This document shows positions 30,909 through 39,988 of a DNA stretch of 64,000 nucleotides, one piece after another. Both the position numbers and the translations under genes were made by a program. A model generated the notes under the pieces. That model did no database searches. It was not told the DNA's origin and was given only the letters and a program-made list of their open reading frames with translations. The stretch spans positions 1-64,000 of the forward strand of contig CAWCDM010000016.1 of the NCBI GenBank assembly GCA_963794185.1. Direction: 5' to 3'. The DNA comes from JAMXLO01 sp963794185. GTDB taxonomy: Bacteria; Pseudomonadota; Alphaproteobacteria; Acetobacterales; Acetobacteraceae. Positions within the stretch are counted from its first letter, which is position 1. The number at the start of each line of letters is the position of its first letter.

Positions 30909-32519
30909 GTGGATGTCGCGGAACGGCTGCAGAGGCTGCGCGTCGCGCTGGCTCTGCTGGAGGAGGGGCAGCATGCCAAGGCGGCAGCTGTCTGCCGGCA
31001 ACTCGTAGCCCACAGTTGCGATGACATCGAGGCGCTGCTTCTGCTTGGCCTTGCGATCGGTATGCGGGGAGATGCCGATGCGGCCGCACCGCTGCTGAAC
31101 CGCGTTGCCCATCAGCGGCGCACCCATGCGCATCCATGCAGCGATCTGGCGCGAATGCTGGTGAGCCAGGGCAACGCGTCGCTTATTGCCCCGCAATACC
31201 TCGCCTGTCTCAGGCTGACGCCCGACGACCTGCGGCTATGCTTTTCCTTCGCCGAATTCCTGCGCGAAACCGGCAGGGCGGAACAAGCGATCGCGGTGCT
31301 CGATCCGATTGTGCTGTCGCATCCCGCCAGCGCGGAGGCGCATTACCAGATGGGCATGGCGCTGGCGGAAGCGGCACGGTTCGACGAGGCGGCGAAGCAG
31401 TTCCGCCAAGCTATCGGTCTTGACCCAGAGCCGGCCCCATTCTGGTCGAACCTCGGCACGATGCTGAAGATCGAAGGGCGCTTCGACGAGGCGCTGGACG
31501 CATATGCGCATGCGCTGGAGCGTGCACCGGCCGACAGGCAGATCAGGGTGAACCGCGCGGTGGCGCGGTTGCACGCCGGCCGGTTTGCCGAAGCCTGGCA
31601 GGACGAGGACTGGGTTCTTGGTGAACCAGGCCGCACTGGCCTGCCGTCGGAGAAGCTGTTGCCGCCGATGTCGGTTCTGCCGGATCTGACGGCGCGGACG
31701 GTGCTGGTGGTGCAGGAGGAGGGACTTGGCGACACGTTGCAGTTCCTCCGCTATCTGCCGTTGCTCGCCGAACGCGGCGCGCACGTTGCCGTGGCGGTGC
31801 CGCCCGAACTGACGCGGCTGATGCGGACGGTGCCCGGCGTGGCAGAGGTTCCCGCCGGCGATGCGCCGGTGCCACGGCATGACTTCCACTGCTCGTTCAA
31901 TGGCCTTCCGCGCGCATTCGAGACGACCCTGGAGACCATTCCGGGTGTGGTCCCATATCTCGAGGCCGATCCCGCGCTCGTCACAGATTGGGGCCGCCGA
32001 CTGCCGCCAACGCAGGCGTTGCGCGTCGGGCTGGTATGGGCCGGCCAGGCGCGGCCCTGGCTGCCGGGATTCATCGGGCTCGATCAACGCCGCAGCACCG
32101 ATCTGGCCACATTGGCGCCGCTGGCCGCGGTGTCCGGCGTGCAGTTCGTGAGTTTGCAGAAGGGACCGGCAGCGCTTGAGACGCGGACGCCGTCCGCCGC
32201 GTTCGATCTGCTCGACGTCATGGGCGAGGTCCGGGATTTTGCCGACACCGCCGCCATCGTCGCCAATCTGGATCTGGTGATCAGCGTCGACACGTCGGTG
32301 GTGCATCTGGCCGGCGCGATGGGCAAGCCGGTGTTTCTGCTTGACCGTTACGACCATTGCTGGCGCTGGCTAAGCCGGCGCGAGGACAGCCCGTGGTACC
32401 CGCACCTACGCATCTTCCGCCAGACCCGGCCCGGCGACTGGCCGCCGGTGGTTGCCCGCGTCGTGGTAGCGCTCCAAAGGCAGGTCGCTATCTGTTCCCG
32501 CTCTGCGCGAAACGGATAG
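30909..32519 (+). CDS. TPR repeat / glycosyltransferase-like protein
   Basis: About 536 residues from GTG 30909, six bases after AGGAGG. The N-terminal third is TPR (SAEAHYQMGMALAEAARFDE, PFWSNLGTMLKIEGRFDEAL). The C-terminal half resembles the GT9/heptosyltransferase-like domain that follows TPRs in SPINDLY-like bacterial proteins: VVQEEGLGDTLQFLRYLPLL, LRVGLVWAGQARPWLP, LVISVDTSVVHLAGAMGKPV and SPWYPHLRIFRQ. Such proteins are common beside flagellar and capsule genes and are thought to glycosylate flagellin or surface polymers. The plus-strand position next to the flagellar regulator supports this, as inference. Bases 30687-30908 hold no clear gene. Confidence 0.85.
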   Translation: MDVAERLQRLRVALALLEEGQHAKAAAVCRQLVAHSCDDIEALLLLGLAIGMRGDADAAAPLLNRVAHQRRTHAHPCSDLARMLVSQGNASLIAPQYLACLRLTPDDLRLCFSFAEFLRETGRAEQAIAVLDPIVLSHPASAEAHYQMGMALAEAARFDEAAKQFRQAIGLDPEPAPFWSNLGTMLKIEGRFDEALDAYAHALERAPADRQIRVNRAVARLHAGRFAEAWQDEDWVLGEPGRTGLPSEKLLPPMSVLPDLTARTVLVVQEEGLGDTLQFLRYLPLLAERGAHVAVAVPPELTRLMRTVPGVAEVPAGDAPVPRHDFHCSFNGLPRAFETTLETIPGVVPYLEADPALVTDWGRRLPPTQALRVGLVWAGQARPWLPGFIGLDQRRSTDLATLAPLAAVSGVQFVSLQKGPAALETRTPSAAFDLLDVMGEVRDFADTAAIVANLDLVISVDTSVVHLAGAMGKPVFLLDRYDHCWRWLSRREDSPWYPHLRIFRQTRPGDWPPVVARVVVALQRQVAICSRSARNG

Positions 32520-32992
32520 CGCTGCACGCTAAACTGTAGTCGGCTCCCCAATGCTTTACGCCGGCGGAGCACTGACGAATGATACCAACCCGCCTTGATG
32601 CTGACACTCGAACGCCGCTCTCATCGTCATGCCGACGGAGGTCGGCATCCACGTCTTTCCTCGCTGGGATCAGCAAAGACGTGGATGGCGGGCCTTCTCC
32701 CGCCATGACGGGGTGCACCAGCCGGAGAGTCAAGCTTATCGTCACTTGGTATGAGTCCAGCGAAGTCTTTCCGGCGAGAGTGTCGGCCGGCGAGGGATCG
32801 CACGAGCCAATCGCTGCTGGATCGCCATGACGATGGGATTGCCGACGTGCTGTTCTGCGACGGTTTTTCGGCTGCTGGGAGGACCGCAGTTTAGCGGTGC
32901 AGTGCAGCAGCGGGCACGCCGTGCATGAGGTGCGCCCGTTATGTTGGTTCAGCCATCGGATACTGGTTCATTCTACGCTGGGTCTTGTCACT
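32520..32992. other. Intergenic region between convergent genes with a cloverleaf-like repeat
   Basis: No gene is supported. Positions 32625-32710 form a structured palindrome (listed separately); the remainder is unremarkable and may hold the terminators of the TPR gene and of the CtrA-family gene. Confidence 0.6.
32625..32710. repeat. Cloverleaf-like palindromic repeat
   Basis: Outer arms cgtcatg and catgacg enclose a mini-hairpin (ccgac-ggag-gtcgg), a longer stem (catccacgtcttt pairing with aaagacgtggatg) and a second mini-hairpin (gcggg-ccttct-cccgc). The three-stem design resembles mobile palindromes of the REP/MITE type. It has no coding potential. Confidence 0.75.
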
Positions 32993-33718
32993 TCAGGCCG
33001 CAGTGAGTTGTGTCGCCGGCTCCTGCGGGGCGCTGATCGGGGCGGATGATGGTTCGCGGATCATGTAGCCGCGCCCCCACACGGTGCCGATCAGATTGTC
33101 TGCGCCGGCAAGCGCGAGCTTCTTGCGTAGCTTGCAGATGAACACGTCGATGATCTTCATTTCCGGTTCATCCATGCCGCCGTATAGGTGGTTGAGGAAC
33201 GCCTCCTTCGTCAGCACCATGCCCTTGCGCAGCACCAGCAACTCGAGAATCGCGTATTCCTTGCCGGTCAGATGCACCTGTTGCCCGTCCACCAGCACCT
33301 CGTGGCTGTCCAGACTGAGCTGCAGCGGGCCGATGCGCAGCGACGGCTGGCTGAACCCCTTGCTGCGCCGGACGATGGCTTGCATCCGGGCAAGCAGCTC
33401 GGCCTTGTCGAACGGCTTTGTGATGAAGTCATCCGCACCAAGGCCGAGACCCTTCACCTTTGCCTGCGGTCGAGACAGGCCGGAGAGGATCAACACCGGC
33501 GTGTCGTCGCGGGCGCCCCGCATCCGCCGCACAACGTCGAAGCCCTCGATATCGGGCAGCATCAGATCGAGCAACACGATGTCGTAGTCGTAATGGTGGG
33601 CCAGCTCTAGACCTTCCTCGCCGGTGTCCACATGATCGACCACCGCACCACCGGCCTTCAGCATGAGAATAACGCCGCGGGCTGCGATGAGATCATCTTC
33701 GATGAGCAGAACGCGCAT
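32993..33718 (-). CDS. ctrA: CtrA-family cell-cycle/flagellar response regulator
   Basis: OmpR-type regulator of 241 residues. The start MRVLLIEDDLIAARGVILML at 33718 has GGAGGAGG just upstream. The receiver phosphoacceptor is Asp51 in DIVLLDLMLPDIEGFDVV and the conserved Lys is in FITKPFDKAELLAR. The DNA-binding half, VHLTGKEYAILELLVLRKGM and FLNHLYGGMDEPEMKIIDVF with ICKLRKKLALAG, is nearly the canonical CtrA sequence, so it should read TTAA-N7-TTAA sites. The receiver is more diverged than typical CtrA, so it could be a paralog. Divergent from fliI with a CtrA box between them. Confidence 0.9.
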   Translation of the reverse strand: MRVLLIEDDLIAARGVILMLKAGGAVVDHVDTGEEGLELAHHYDYDIVLLDLMLPDIEGFDVVRRMRGARDDTPVLILSGLSRPQAKVKGLGLGADDFITKPFDKAELLARMQAIVRRSKGFSQPSLRIGPLQLSLDSHEVLVDGQQVHLTGKEYAILELLVLRKGMVLTKEAFLNHLYGGMDEPEMKIIDVFICKLRKKLALAGADNLIGTVWGRGYMIREPSSAPISAPQEPATQLTAA

Positions 33719-33855
33719 TGCTTGCCTCCTCCGGTAATCTGTCGAAACAGATATACCACTATAGCGTGTATTATACCATCGTTTTTTCACGAATAAGTGC
33801 GATAACTACCCAGACGCCGGCTCGATCCAGTGGGAAGAACACTCAAATCACGATA

Positions 33856-33870
33856 TTAATCCAATATTAA
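33856..33870. promoter_or_regulatory. CtrA binding site TTAA-N7-TTAA upstream of fliI
   Basis: The sequence TTAATCCAATATTAA matches the established CtrA consensus TTAA-N7-TTAA exactly. It lies 17 bases before the first fliI ATG and 137 bases before the ctrA-like start, so it could drive fliI, autoregulate the regulator, or both. Its closeness to ATG 33888 suggests that fliI may begin at ATG 33933 or that the site acts from an unusual position. Confidence 0.8.
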
Positions 33871-33887
33871 GATAGTCAGTCGCCTCA

Positions 33888-35288
33888 ATGAGATACACAT
33901 CACTCCGCGAGCGGAGCGCCACCTGCCGGGCGATGGTGCACGCGCTTGCTCCTATGCATCTGGAAGGACGGGTGATCGGTCTTTCCGGCCTGATGGTGGA
34001 TATCGATGGGCTGGGCGGGCATGTTTCTGTCGGCGATCGCCTTGTGCTGGCGGCACGCGACGGCCACGACATACCGGCAGAGATCGTCGGATTTCGCAAC
34101 GGGCTGGCTCAGGCGATGCCGCTTGCCGCGCTGGACGGCCTCGGGCCGGGCAGCGTCGCGCTGTGCCGCGGCGATCCGAACGGTCTGTCCGGCGCCAGTG
34201 CTGGATTTGCCTTTGGCGGCGGAGCGACGCTGGCCGTCGCCGATGGCTGGCTGGGGCGCGTGCTGGACCCGATCGGGCGCTCGCTGGACGGTCGCGGTCC
34301 GTTGCCTGCAGGACCGAACCCTCGTCTCGTGCGCGCCACACCCCCCGATGCGACGAAGCGCGCACGGCTCGGAGCGCGCCTCGATCTCAGCGTGCGGGCA
34401 CTCAATTGCTTCACCACCTGCCGGCAGGGCCAGCGGCTCGGACTGTTCTCCGGTTCCGGCATTGGCAAGTCGACGCTGATCTCGATGCTGGCGCGGCACA
34501 CGGCGTGCGACGTTGCGGTGCTCGCCCTGGTCGGCGAGCGCGGACGGGAGGTGCGGGAATTCCTGGAAGACGACCTGGGTGAGGCAGGACTTGCGCATTC
34601 GGTCGTGGTTGTCGCGACATCGGACCGCCCGCCTCTGATGCGACGCCAGGCAGCGTTCTCGGCCATGACGGTTGCGGAACATTTCCGTGACCAGGGGAAA
34701 TCCGTGCTCCTGCTGATGGACAGCGTCACGCGCTTCTGCCTGGCTTTGCGCGAGATCGGCCTGTCCACCGGCGAACCGCCGGCCACCCGCGGCTATCCTC
34801 CAAGCGTTTTCGCCGAACTGCCGCGCTTGCTGGAACGTGCCGGGCCGGGGCTGGAGCGAAGCGATGGCTCCGCCGGCCACATCACGGCGCTGTTCAGCGT
34901 CCTGGTGGAGGGCGACGATCATAACGAACCTGTGGCCGACGCGGTGCGCGGGATCCTCGACGGCCATGTCGTCCTGGACCGCCGGATTGCCGAGGGCGGG
35001 AGGTATCCCGCGATCGACGTCCTTCGTTCATTGTCGCGCGCCGTGCCGGGATGCAACGAGCCGGAGGAGAATGCGTTGGCCCGCCGCGCCCGCACCATTC
35101 TGGCGCTGCACGCCGATATGGCGGACATGGTGCGCCTCGGCGCCTATCGCGCCGGCAGCGATCCAGCGGTGGACGAGGCCGTGGCGCTGGCGCCCCGCAT
35201 CGAGGCGATGCTGCGTCAGGAGCGGGGCGAGCAGACCACCATAGAGGACAGCTTCGCGCAGTTGCGCGCGGCACTGGAGCCGCCATGA
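33888..35288 (+). CDS. fliI: Flagellum-specific ATP synthase FliI
   Basis: Hexameric ATPase of the flagellar type III export apparatus. The 466-residue product has the beta-barrel N-domain (LEGRVIGLSGLMVDIDGLGG), Walker A GSGIGKST at 189-196, LALVGERGREVREFLEDDL, Walker B SVLLLMDSVTRF and the FliI-specific PSVFAELPRLLERAG and EGDDHNEPVADAVRGILDGH. ATG 33888 gives a typical N-terminal length; ATG 33933 is the alternative because a CtrA box sits directly upstream. Its stop overlaps the fliJ start in an ATGA. Other flagellar genes are not in the window. Confidence 0.94.
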   Translation: MRYTSLRERSATCRAMVHALAPMHLEGRVIGLSGLMVDIDGLGGHVSVGDRLVLAARDGHDIPAEIVGFRNGLAQAMPLAALDGLGPGSVALCRGDPNGLSGASAGFAFGGGATLAVADGWLGRVLDPIGRSLDGRGPLPAGPNPRLVRATPPDATKRARLGARLDLSVRALNCFTTCRQGQRLGLFSGSGIGKSTLISMLARHTACDVAVLALVGERGREVREFLEDDLGEAGLAHSVVVVATSDRPPLMRRQAAFSAMTVAEHFRDQGKSVLLLMDSVTRFCLALREIGLSTGEPPATRGYPPSVFAELPRLLERAGPGLERSDGSAGHITALFSVLVEGDDHNEPVADAVRGILDGHVVLDRRIAEGGRYPAIDVLRSLSRAVPGCNEPEENALARRARTILALHADMADMVRLGAYRAGSDPAVDEAVALAPRIEAMLRQERGEQTTIEDSFAQLRAALEPP

Positions 35289-35707
35289 CCTGCGACCCAT
35301 TGGAAACGCTGCTGCGGCTGCGTCGCCTCGCGGTGGATCAGGCAAGGCGCGGCCTCGCCGATTGCCTGCGCGTCGAGAGCCAGGCGGCGCATTCGGTGGC
35401 TGCGATCGAAGCCGCCATCGAGCACGAGACCGAGGTGGCCACCAACCTGGCCTCCGGCGATGCGGAGGTGGAGGCATTCGCCACGTGGTTGCGGCGCATC
35501 CGCCCGCAGCAGCATGCGGCGCACGTGGCGGAGGCTGAGGCCGAGGCAGCGACGGCGCAAGGGCGTGCCGTTCTCGCCGCTGCCCGCGCCGCGGTCCGGG
35601 CGGCCGAGGAGATGCTGGAGCAACATGCGGCGGCCAGGCTGAAGGAGGCGGAGCATCAGGCCCAGCGCGAGATCGACGAAGCGGCGCAGCGGCGTGGCGA
35701 GCACTGA
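35285..35707 (+). CDS. fliJ: Flagellar export protein FliJ-like
   Basis: A 140-residue, almost wholly alpha-helical, Ala/Glu/Arg-rich coiled coil (MTCDPLETLLRLRRLAVDQA; QAREIDEAAQRRGEH-type end), the form of FliJ, the central stalk that couples the FliI ring to the FlhA gate. Sequence similarity alone would be weak, but its ATG overlaps the fliI stop (ATGA at 35285-35288), the standard fliI-fliJ arrangement. FliJ-type proteins are poorly conserved, so the call rests on position plus coiled-coil form. Confidence 0.8.
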   Translation: MTCDPLETLLRLRRLAVDQARRGLADCLRVESQAAHSVAAIEAAIEHETEVATNLASGDAEVEAFATWLRRIRPQQHAAHVAEAEAEAATAQGRAVLAAARAAVRAAEEMLEQHAAARLKEAEHQAQREIDEAAQRRGEH

Positions 35708-35762
35708 GGCGCAGGTCCGCGTCCCGGGAACCGGATGTCGAGGGAGACCAGCGAGGTCGCCG

Positions 35763-36516
35763 TCAGCGCCGGGCAACGACGAACTGGCTCCATCCGGTGA
35801 ACGACCAATAGGACAACGTGCGGCTGACCACGTTGTCGGTCCGCTTGCCATAGGCCATCAGGTGATCCTCGAAATACGGCACGCCCACCACGCTGGCCGC
35901 CTCTATCCTGAGACCGGTGGCCATAAGCCCGGCATGCGCTGCCTCCGTGCTCGGCAGTTCGCTGCGGTGAGTGCCGTCGTCGAAATAGTTCCCCGTCATC
36001 ACGTCGATACCGACGGCGTGCAGATCGGCGGTCGTCGGCAGGGAGAGCAATTCCTGTCTGGGCCATTCCAGGAATATGCGCCCGCGCGCGGACAGATGGT
36101 CCGCCGACCACCGAATGAAGTCGATTGGCGTATCGATGTGCTCAATGAAGTTCGCCGCGAATATCGCGTCGAACCGCCGGCCGCGGAAATTGGGCTTTGT
36201 CTCAGGCCATACGCCAAGCTCGTGTCCGTCGTACTGGTCGAACATGCTGCCGCGATCCATCGCGAAGGCGTACATCGTCAGATCGAGCCGCTCTGGGGCC
36301 GGCCATTTTCGATAGATCTGCAGCGCGCCGTCACCGGCGCCGACATCGAGCACCGAGGCTCCGCTCGGCAGCGTCTTCACGAATCGGCATTGATAACAGA
36401 GCGAGTGCCACGTCTCCAGGTACAAGGCCGTCGGGAAGCGATGATTTCTCAATCGTCTCGAACCAGTGACTGATCTGTCCGATATCCAATGCCGCCCCAT
36501 GGATGTGCCGCACCAA
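35763..36516 (-). pseudogene. Class I SAM-dependent methyltransferase, one frameshift
   Basis: A Rossmann-type methyltransferase with SAM motif SGASVLDVGAGDGALQIY, then FDAIFAANFIEHIDTPIDFI and SARGRIFLEWPRQELLSLP. The N-terminus is in another frame (RHIHGAALDIGQISHWFETI, EKSSLP) and joins TALYLETWHSLCYQCRF near 36435, where one C appears to be inserted. The start is at GTG 36513 or TTG 36516. The general form is like methyltransferases of glycan clusters, which O-methylate sugars. Position between fliIJ and ugd supports a role in surface glycan or flagellin modification, as inference. Confidence 0.72.
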
Positions 36517-36558
36517 TGATGCTGGATCAAGACCGACCGGATTGTGCGTGTCTGGCCC

Positions 36559-36637
36559 AGTTAGCGTTTACAAACTGCTAACTTGCAAGGAGCAGGCTGA
36601 CGCGGCGGCGGCACGGCAGCCGAACCCAAGGTTCGGC
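36559..36637. promoter_or_regulatory. Two inverted repeats in the ugd leader
   Basis: agttagc at 36559-36565 pairs with gctaact at 36577-36583 across gtttacaaact, which itself nearly pairs. A second, perfect hairpin, gccgaac-ccaag-gttcggc, spans 36619-36637. Both lie 70-150 bases before the ugd ATG. The first could be a regulator-binding palindrome, the second an RNA hairpin in the leader. I cannot name a regulator. Confidence 0.45.
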
Positions 36638-36709
36638 CCCGCACAAAGCTGGCAACCCGGCGCCCGCCCGTGCTCTATCCCCGCCACATGAGCGGAAGGA
36701 ACCGCATAA

Positions 36710-38032
36710 ATGCGCATCACGATGATTGGCGGCGGCTATGTGGGCCTCGTCTCCGGCGCCTGCTTCGCCGAGTTCGGCACCGATGTCACGGTGGTGGAGG
36801 TCGATACCCAGAAGCTAGCGGCCCTCAACGAGGGACGCATGCCGATCTACGAACCCGGCCTCGACAAACTGGTTCTGGAGAACGTCAGGGCCGGCCGGCT
36901 CGCCTTCACCGGTGACCTCGCCGCCGCGGTCCGCGATGCCGAGGCGGTGTTCATCGCCGTCGGCACGCCCACCCGCCGCGGCGACGGCCATGCCGACCTC
37001 ACCTATGTCTACGCCGCTGCCGAGCAGGTGGCCCGTGCGCTGGCCGGCTATACGGTGATCGTCACGAAATCCACCGTCCCGGTCGGCACCAGCCGCGCCA
37101 TCGCCGACATCGTCCGCACCGTCCGCCCGGACCTGGACTTCGACGTCGCCTCCAATCCGGAGTTCCTGCGCGAGGGCAACGCGATCGGCGACTTCATGCG
37201 CCCCGACCGCGTGGTGATCGGCGCGGAGAGCGACCGCGCGCGCGAGGTGCTGGGCCGGCTGTACCGCCCGCTCTATCTGATCGAGGCACCGATCGTGTTC
37301 ACCGGCATCGAGACGGCGGAGCTCACCAAATATGCCGCCAACGCGTTCCTGGCGATGAAGGTCACCTTCATCAACGAAATGGCCGATCTCTGCGAGAAGG
37401 TCGGCGCCGACGTGCACGACATCGCGCGCGGCATCGGGCTCGATGGCCGGATCGGCAGGAAGTTCCTGCATCCCGGGCCCGGCTATGGCGGCTCATGCTT
37501 CCCCAAGGACACCCTGGCCCTGGTGCGCACCGCGCAGGACTACGGCGCGCCGTCTCGCCTGGTGGAGGCCACCGTGGCAGTCAACGACGCGCGCAAGTCG
37601 AACATGGCCATGCGGGTGATCCACGCCTGCGGCGGGTCGGTGCGCGGCAAGACCATCGCCCTGCTGGGCCTTACCTTCAAGCCAGAGACCGACGACATGC
37701 GCGACGCGCCGTCGCTCTCCATCGTGGCCCGCCTCGCCGGCGACGGTGCTGCGATCCGCGCCTTCGACCCCGAGGGAATGCAGCAGGCACAACTGCTGCT
37801 GCCGGACGGCGTAAAATATTGCCGCGATGCATTCGATGCGGCGCAGGGCGCAGATGCGCTGGTTCTGATCACCGAATGGAACGAGTTCCGCGCGCTGAGC
37901 CCGGCGCGGCTGCGCGACACGATGCGTGGCCGTATCCTGATCGACCTGCGCAACGTCTATGATCCGGTGGCGATGCGGCAGGCCGGGTTCGACTACCACT
38001 GCGTGGGCCGCCCTGACCTGCCGCCTGGCTAA
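36710..38032 (+). CDS. ugd: UDP-glucose 6-dehydrogenase
   Basis: Oxidises UDP-glucose to UDP-glucuronate with two NAD, giving precursor for exopolysaccharide and lipid modification. The 440-residue product has MRITMIGGGYVGLVSGACFA (NAD fold), VTKSTVPVGTS, NPEFLREGNAI, ELTKYAANAFLAMKVTFINE and the catalytic Cys263 in GYGGSCFPKD. The C-terminal domain reads LGLTFKPETDDMRDAPSL. AAGGA lies nine bases before the ATG. It heads a plus-strand glycan run: GT2, pyruvyltransferase-like and the methyltransferase-glycosyltransferase fusion follow in close order. Confidence 0.96.
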   Translation: MRITMIGGGYVGLVSGACFAEFGTDVTVVEVDTQKLAALNEGRMPIYEPGLDKLVLENVRAGRLAFTGDLAAAVRDAEAVFIAVGTPTRRGDGHADLTYVYAAAEQVARALAGYTVIVTKSTVPVGTSRAIADIVRTVRPDLDFDVASNPEFLREGNAIGDFMRPDRVVIGAESDRAREVLGRLYRPLYLIEAPIVFTGIETAELTKYAANAFLAMKVTFINEMADLCEKVGADVHDIARGIGLDGRIGRKFLHPGPGYGGSCFPKDTLALVRTAQDYGAPSRLVEATVAVNDARKSNMAMRVIHACGGSVRGKTIALLGLTFKPETDDMRDAPSLSIVARLAGDGAAIRAFDPEGMQQAQLLLPDGVKYCRDAFDAAQGADALVLITEWNEFRALSPARLRDTMRGRILIDLRNVYDPVAMRQAGFDYHCVGRPDLPPG

Positions 38033-38067
38033 TCCTTTCTCAACGCCCGGCGCGTACGCTGGGCGGG

Positions 38068-39015
38068 ATGGATGTCACTGTCTGCATCTGTACGCATGAC
38101 CGGCCCGGCTACTTGAATGATTGCCTGGAGGGACTGCGGCGGCAGACGGTCGGCGACGAACGGTTCGACATCCTCGTGATCGACAGCGCCTCGACGGGCG
38201 ACGTCCCGGCTGTGCTTGCGCGGCTGGTTCGCGACTTCCGCAACGCGCGATTGCTGCGCGTCGAGCAGGCGGGGGTCAGCGTGGCACGCAACGCCGGCGC
38301 ACGGGAAGCGGCTGGCGACTATATCGCCTATATCGACGACGACGCGATCCCGGCCCCCGATTGGGTCGAGCGCATCCTGGACGCGATCAGCGAGACCGAC
38401 CCGCCGCCGGCATTGATCGGCGGACGCATCCTGCCGCACTGGGAGGCGCCATTGCCGTCCTGGTGGCCGCCGAGCCTGCGCGGCTCTTTGTCCATCATCG
38501 AGGTGGAGGGGCAGGGCGAATACCGCACCGCCGCGCTGCCGCCCGGGCTCGAGCCGTACGGCGCGAACATGGTCATCCACGTCCCGTCATTGCGCGCGAT
38601 CGGCGGCTTCGGCCGACACAGCGGCCGCATCGGCGATGCGTTGCTGTCCGACGAGGAGGTGCAGCTTGCCTGGAAGCTGCAGGACGCCGGGCATTCGGCA
38701 CGCTACGATTCCCGGATCGTCGCACGGCACCAGATCCAGGCGGCACGCCTGACCCCCGCCTGGTTGCTGTCGCGGCTCTACTGGCAGGGCATCTCCACGG
38801 TGCGGACGCGGCGGCTGCTCGGCCGTCCGGGCGATGTCTGGCAAGAGCTGCCGCGCCGCATATTGGTGGCGGCACTGCTTGCTCCCTCGGCCTTGCTGCC
38901 GCGCCACAGCACGCGCCTCGTCCCCTGCCGCTGGCGGCTTGCCTACGCGCTGGGCTTTATCCGCGCCGCGCTCGGTTGGGATGTGGCGGCTTCGCCTGCC
39001 CGATCCGGCCGCTAG
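38068..39015 (+). CDS. Glycosyltransferase family 2 protein
   Basis: A 315-residue GT-A glycosyltransferase: MDVTVCICTHDRPGYLNDCL, FDILVIDSASTG, GVSVARNAGAREAAGDYIAY and the metal motif IDDD in DYIAYIDDDAIPAP. The acceptor region includes YGANMVIHVPSLRAIGGFG and LLSDEEVQLAWKLQDAGHSA, the [ED]D.E..xR-like block (here DEEVQLAWKL). No clear membrane segment except weak hydrophobicity near the C-terminus. Sugar and acceptor are unknown. It starts 35 bases after ugd, so the two are probably co-transcribed. Confidence 0.9.
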   Translation: MDVTVCICTHDRPGYLNDCLEGLRRQTVGDERFDILVIDSASTGDVPAVLARLVRDFRNARLLRVEQAGVSVARNAGAREAAGDYIAYIDDDAIPAPDWVERILDAISETDPPPALIGGRILPHWEAPLPSWWPPSLRGSLSIIEVEGQGEYRTAALPPGLEPYGANMVIHVPSLRAIGGFGRHSGRIGDALLSDEEVQLAWKLQDAGHSARYDSRIVARHQIQAARLTPAWLLSRLYWQGISTVRTRRLLGRPGDVWQELPRRILVAALLAPSALLPRHSTRLVPCRWRLAYALGFIRAALGWDVAASPARSGR

Positions 39016-39020
39016 CGCAA

Positions 39021-39835
39021 GTGCAGCTGTATCGCCGGCAGGGGCACGCGCGGAACTTCAGCGACGAATTGAACACTCTGATCTGGCCACGCCTGCTGCC
39101 GGATTTCTTCGACGATGATCCGGCCGAGATTTTCCTGGGCATCGGCTCCTTACTCGATGCGCGGCACGCGGCGACCCCGGTGAAGCTGGTAGCGGACGCC
39201 GGCTACGGCGGCTACGAGAGACTGCCGACTCTCGATGCCACCTGGGTCATCCACTGGGTACGCGGGCCACATACCTGCCGCGCCCTGGGTTTGCCTGACA
39301 GCGCCGGCCTTGGCGACCCGGCGATGCTGCTTCCCATTGCCGGCTGGAATTATGGCGCGCTTGCCGATCACGCCCCTTCGACCCAAGCGGCGATCCAGCC
39401 GCGATCATCGCCGCGATCGGAAGCTGCCGTGTCCTGCTCAGCGAGGCACTGCATGGAGCCATCGTAGCCGACGCGCTGCGAGTGCCGTGGATCGCGCTCC
39501 GTCCATTGGTGCCGGTCCATCGTGCAAAGTGGCACGACTGGGCCGCGACGCTGGATCTCCACATTGCATTCCACCATCTTGCCGCTTCGTCGCTGCCGGA
39601 ACGTCTGCATGCCTCGCCGATTGCGGCGCATCGGTCCGGTCGCACGCTGCTTGACCGGTCCACCGCGAAGTTGCACCTCCTGGCGCGCGGCCAGTTCATC
39701 GACATGGCCGCGCGGTCGCTCCAGGCCGGGACGGCGACCCCGCAACTGTCGTGTGCGGCGGCACTGGACCGCTGCCAGACGCGAATGCTGGATCGGCTCG
39801 ACAAGCTGCGGCGTGATACGAACGGCCTCGTATGA
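39021..39835 (+). pseudogene. Polysaccharide pyruvyl transferase family protein, one frameshift
   Basis: The GTG at 39021 gives MQLYRRQGHARNFSDELNTL, then IFLGIGSLLDARHA and TWVIHWVRGPHTCRALGLPD, and GDPAMLLPIAG. The frame shifts near 39390 and continues AAIIAAIGSCRVLLSEALHG with AIVADALRVPWIAL. The pattern N.GDEL at the start, V.G.GS, RGP.T...LG, GDPA.L and SLHG-type (here SEALHGAIVADAL) is that of polysaccharide pyruvyl transferases (WcaK/CsaB-like), which add ketal pyruvate or sugars to surface polymers. About 271 residues when repaired. It follows the GT2 by six bases. Confidence 0.75.
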
Positions 39836-39988
39836 GCACGTCCTGCTCGTTTGATATCCGCCGCGCGACTGCTTCTGCCTTGCATCTGCTGGGCAAAAAA
39901 GCCTACCAACCCGCCAGGGCCGGTCGATCGCCGCTTCCGGGGGCCTGGCAATCCTGCCGCCCCCGCAATTCCGGAGCGTCCGCCCGCG

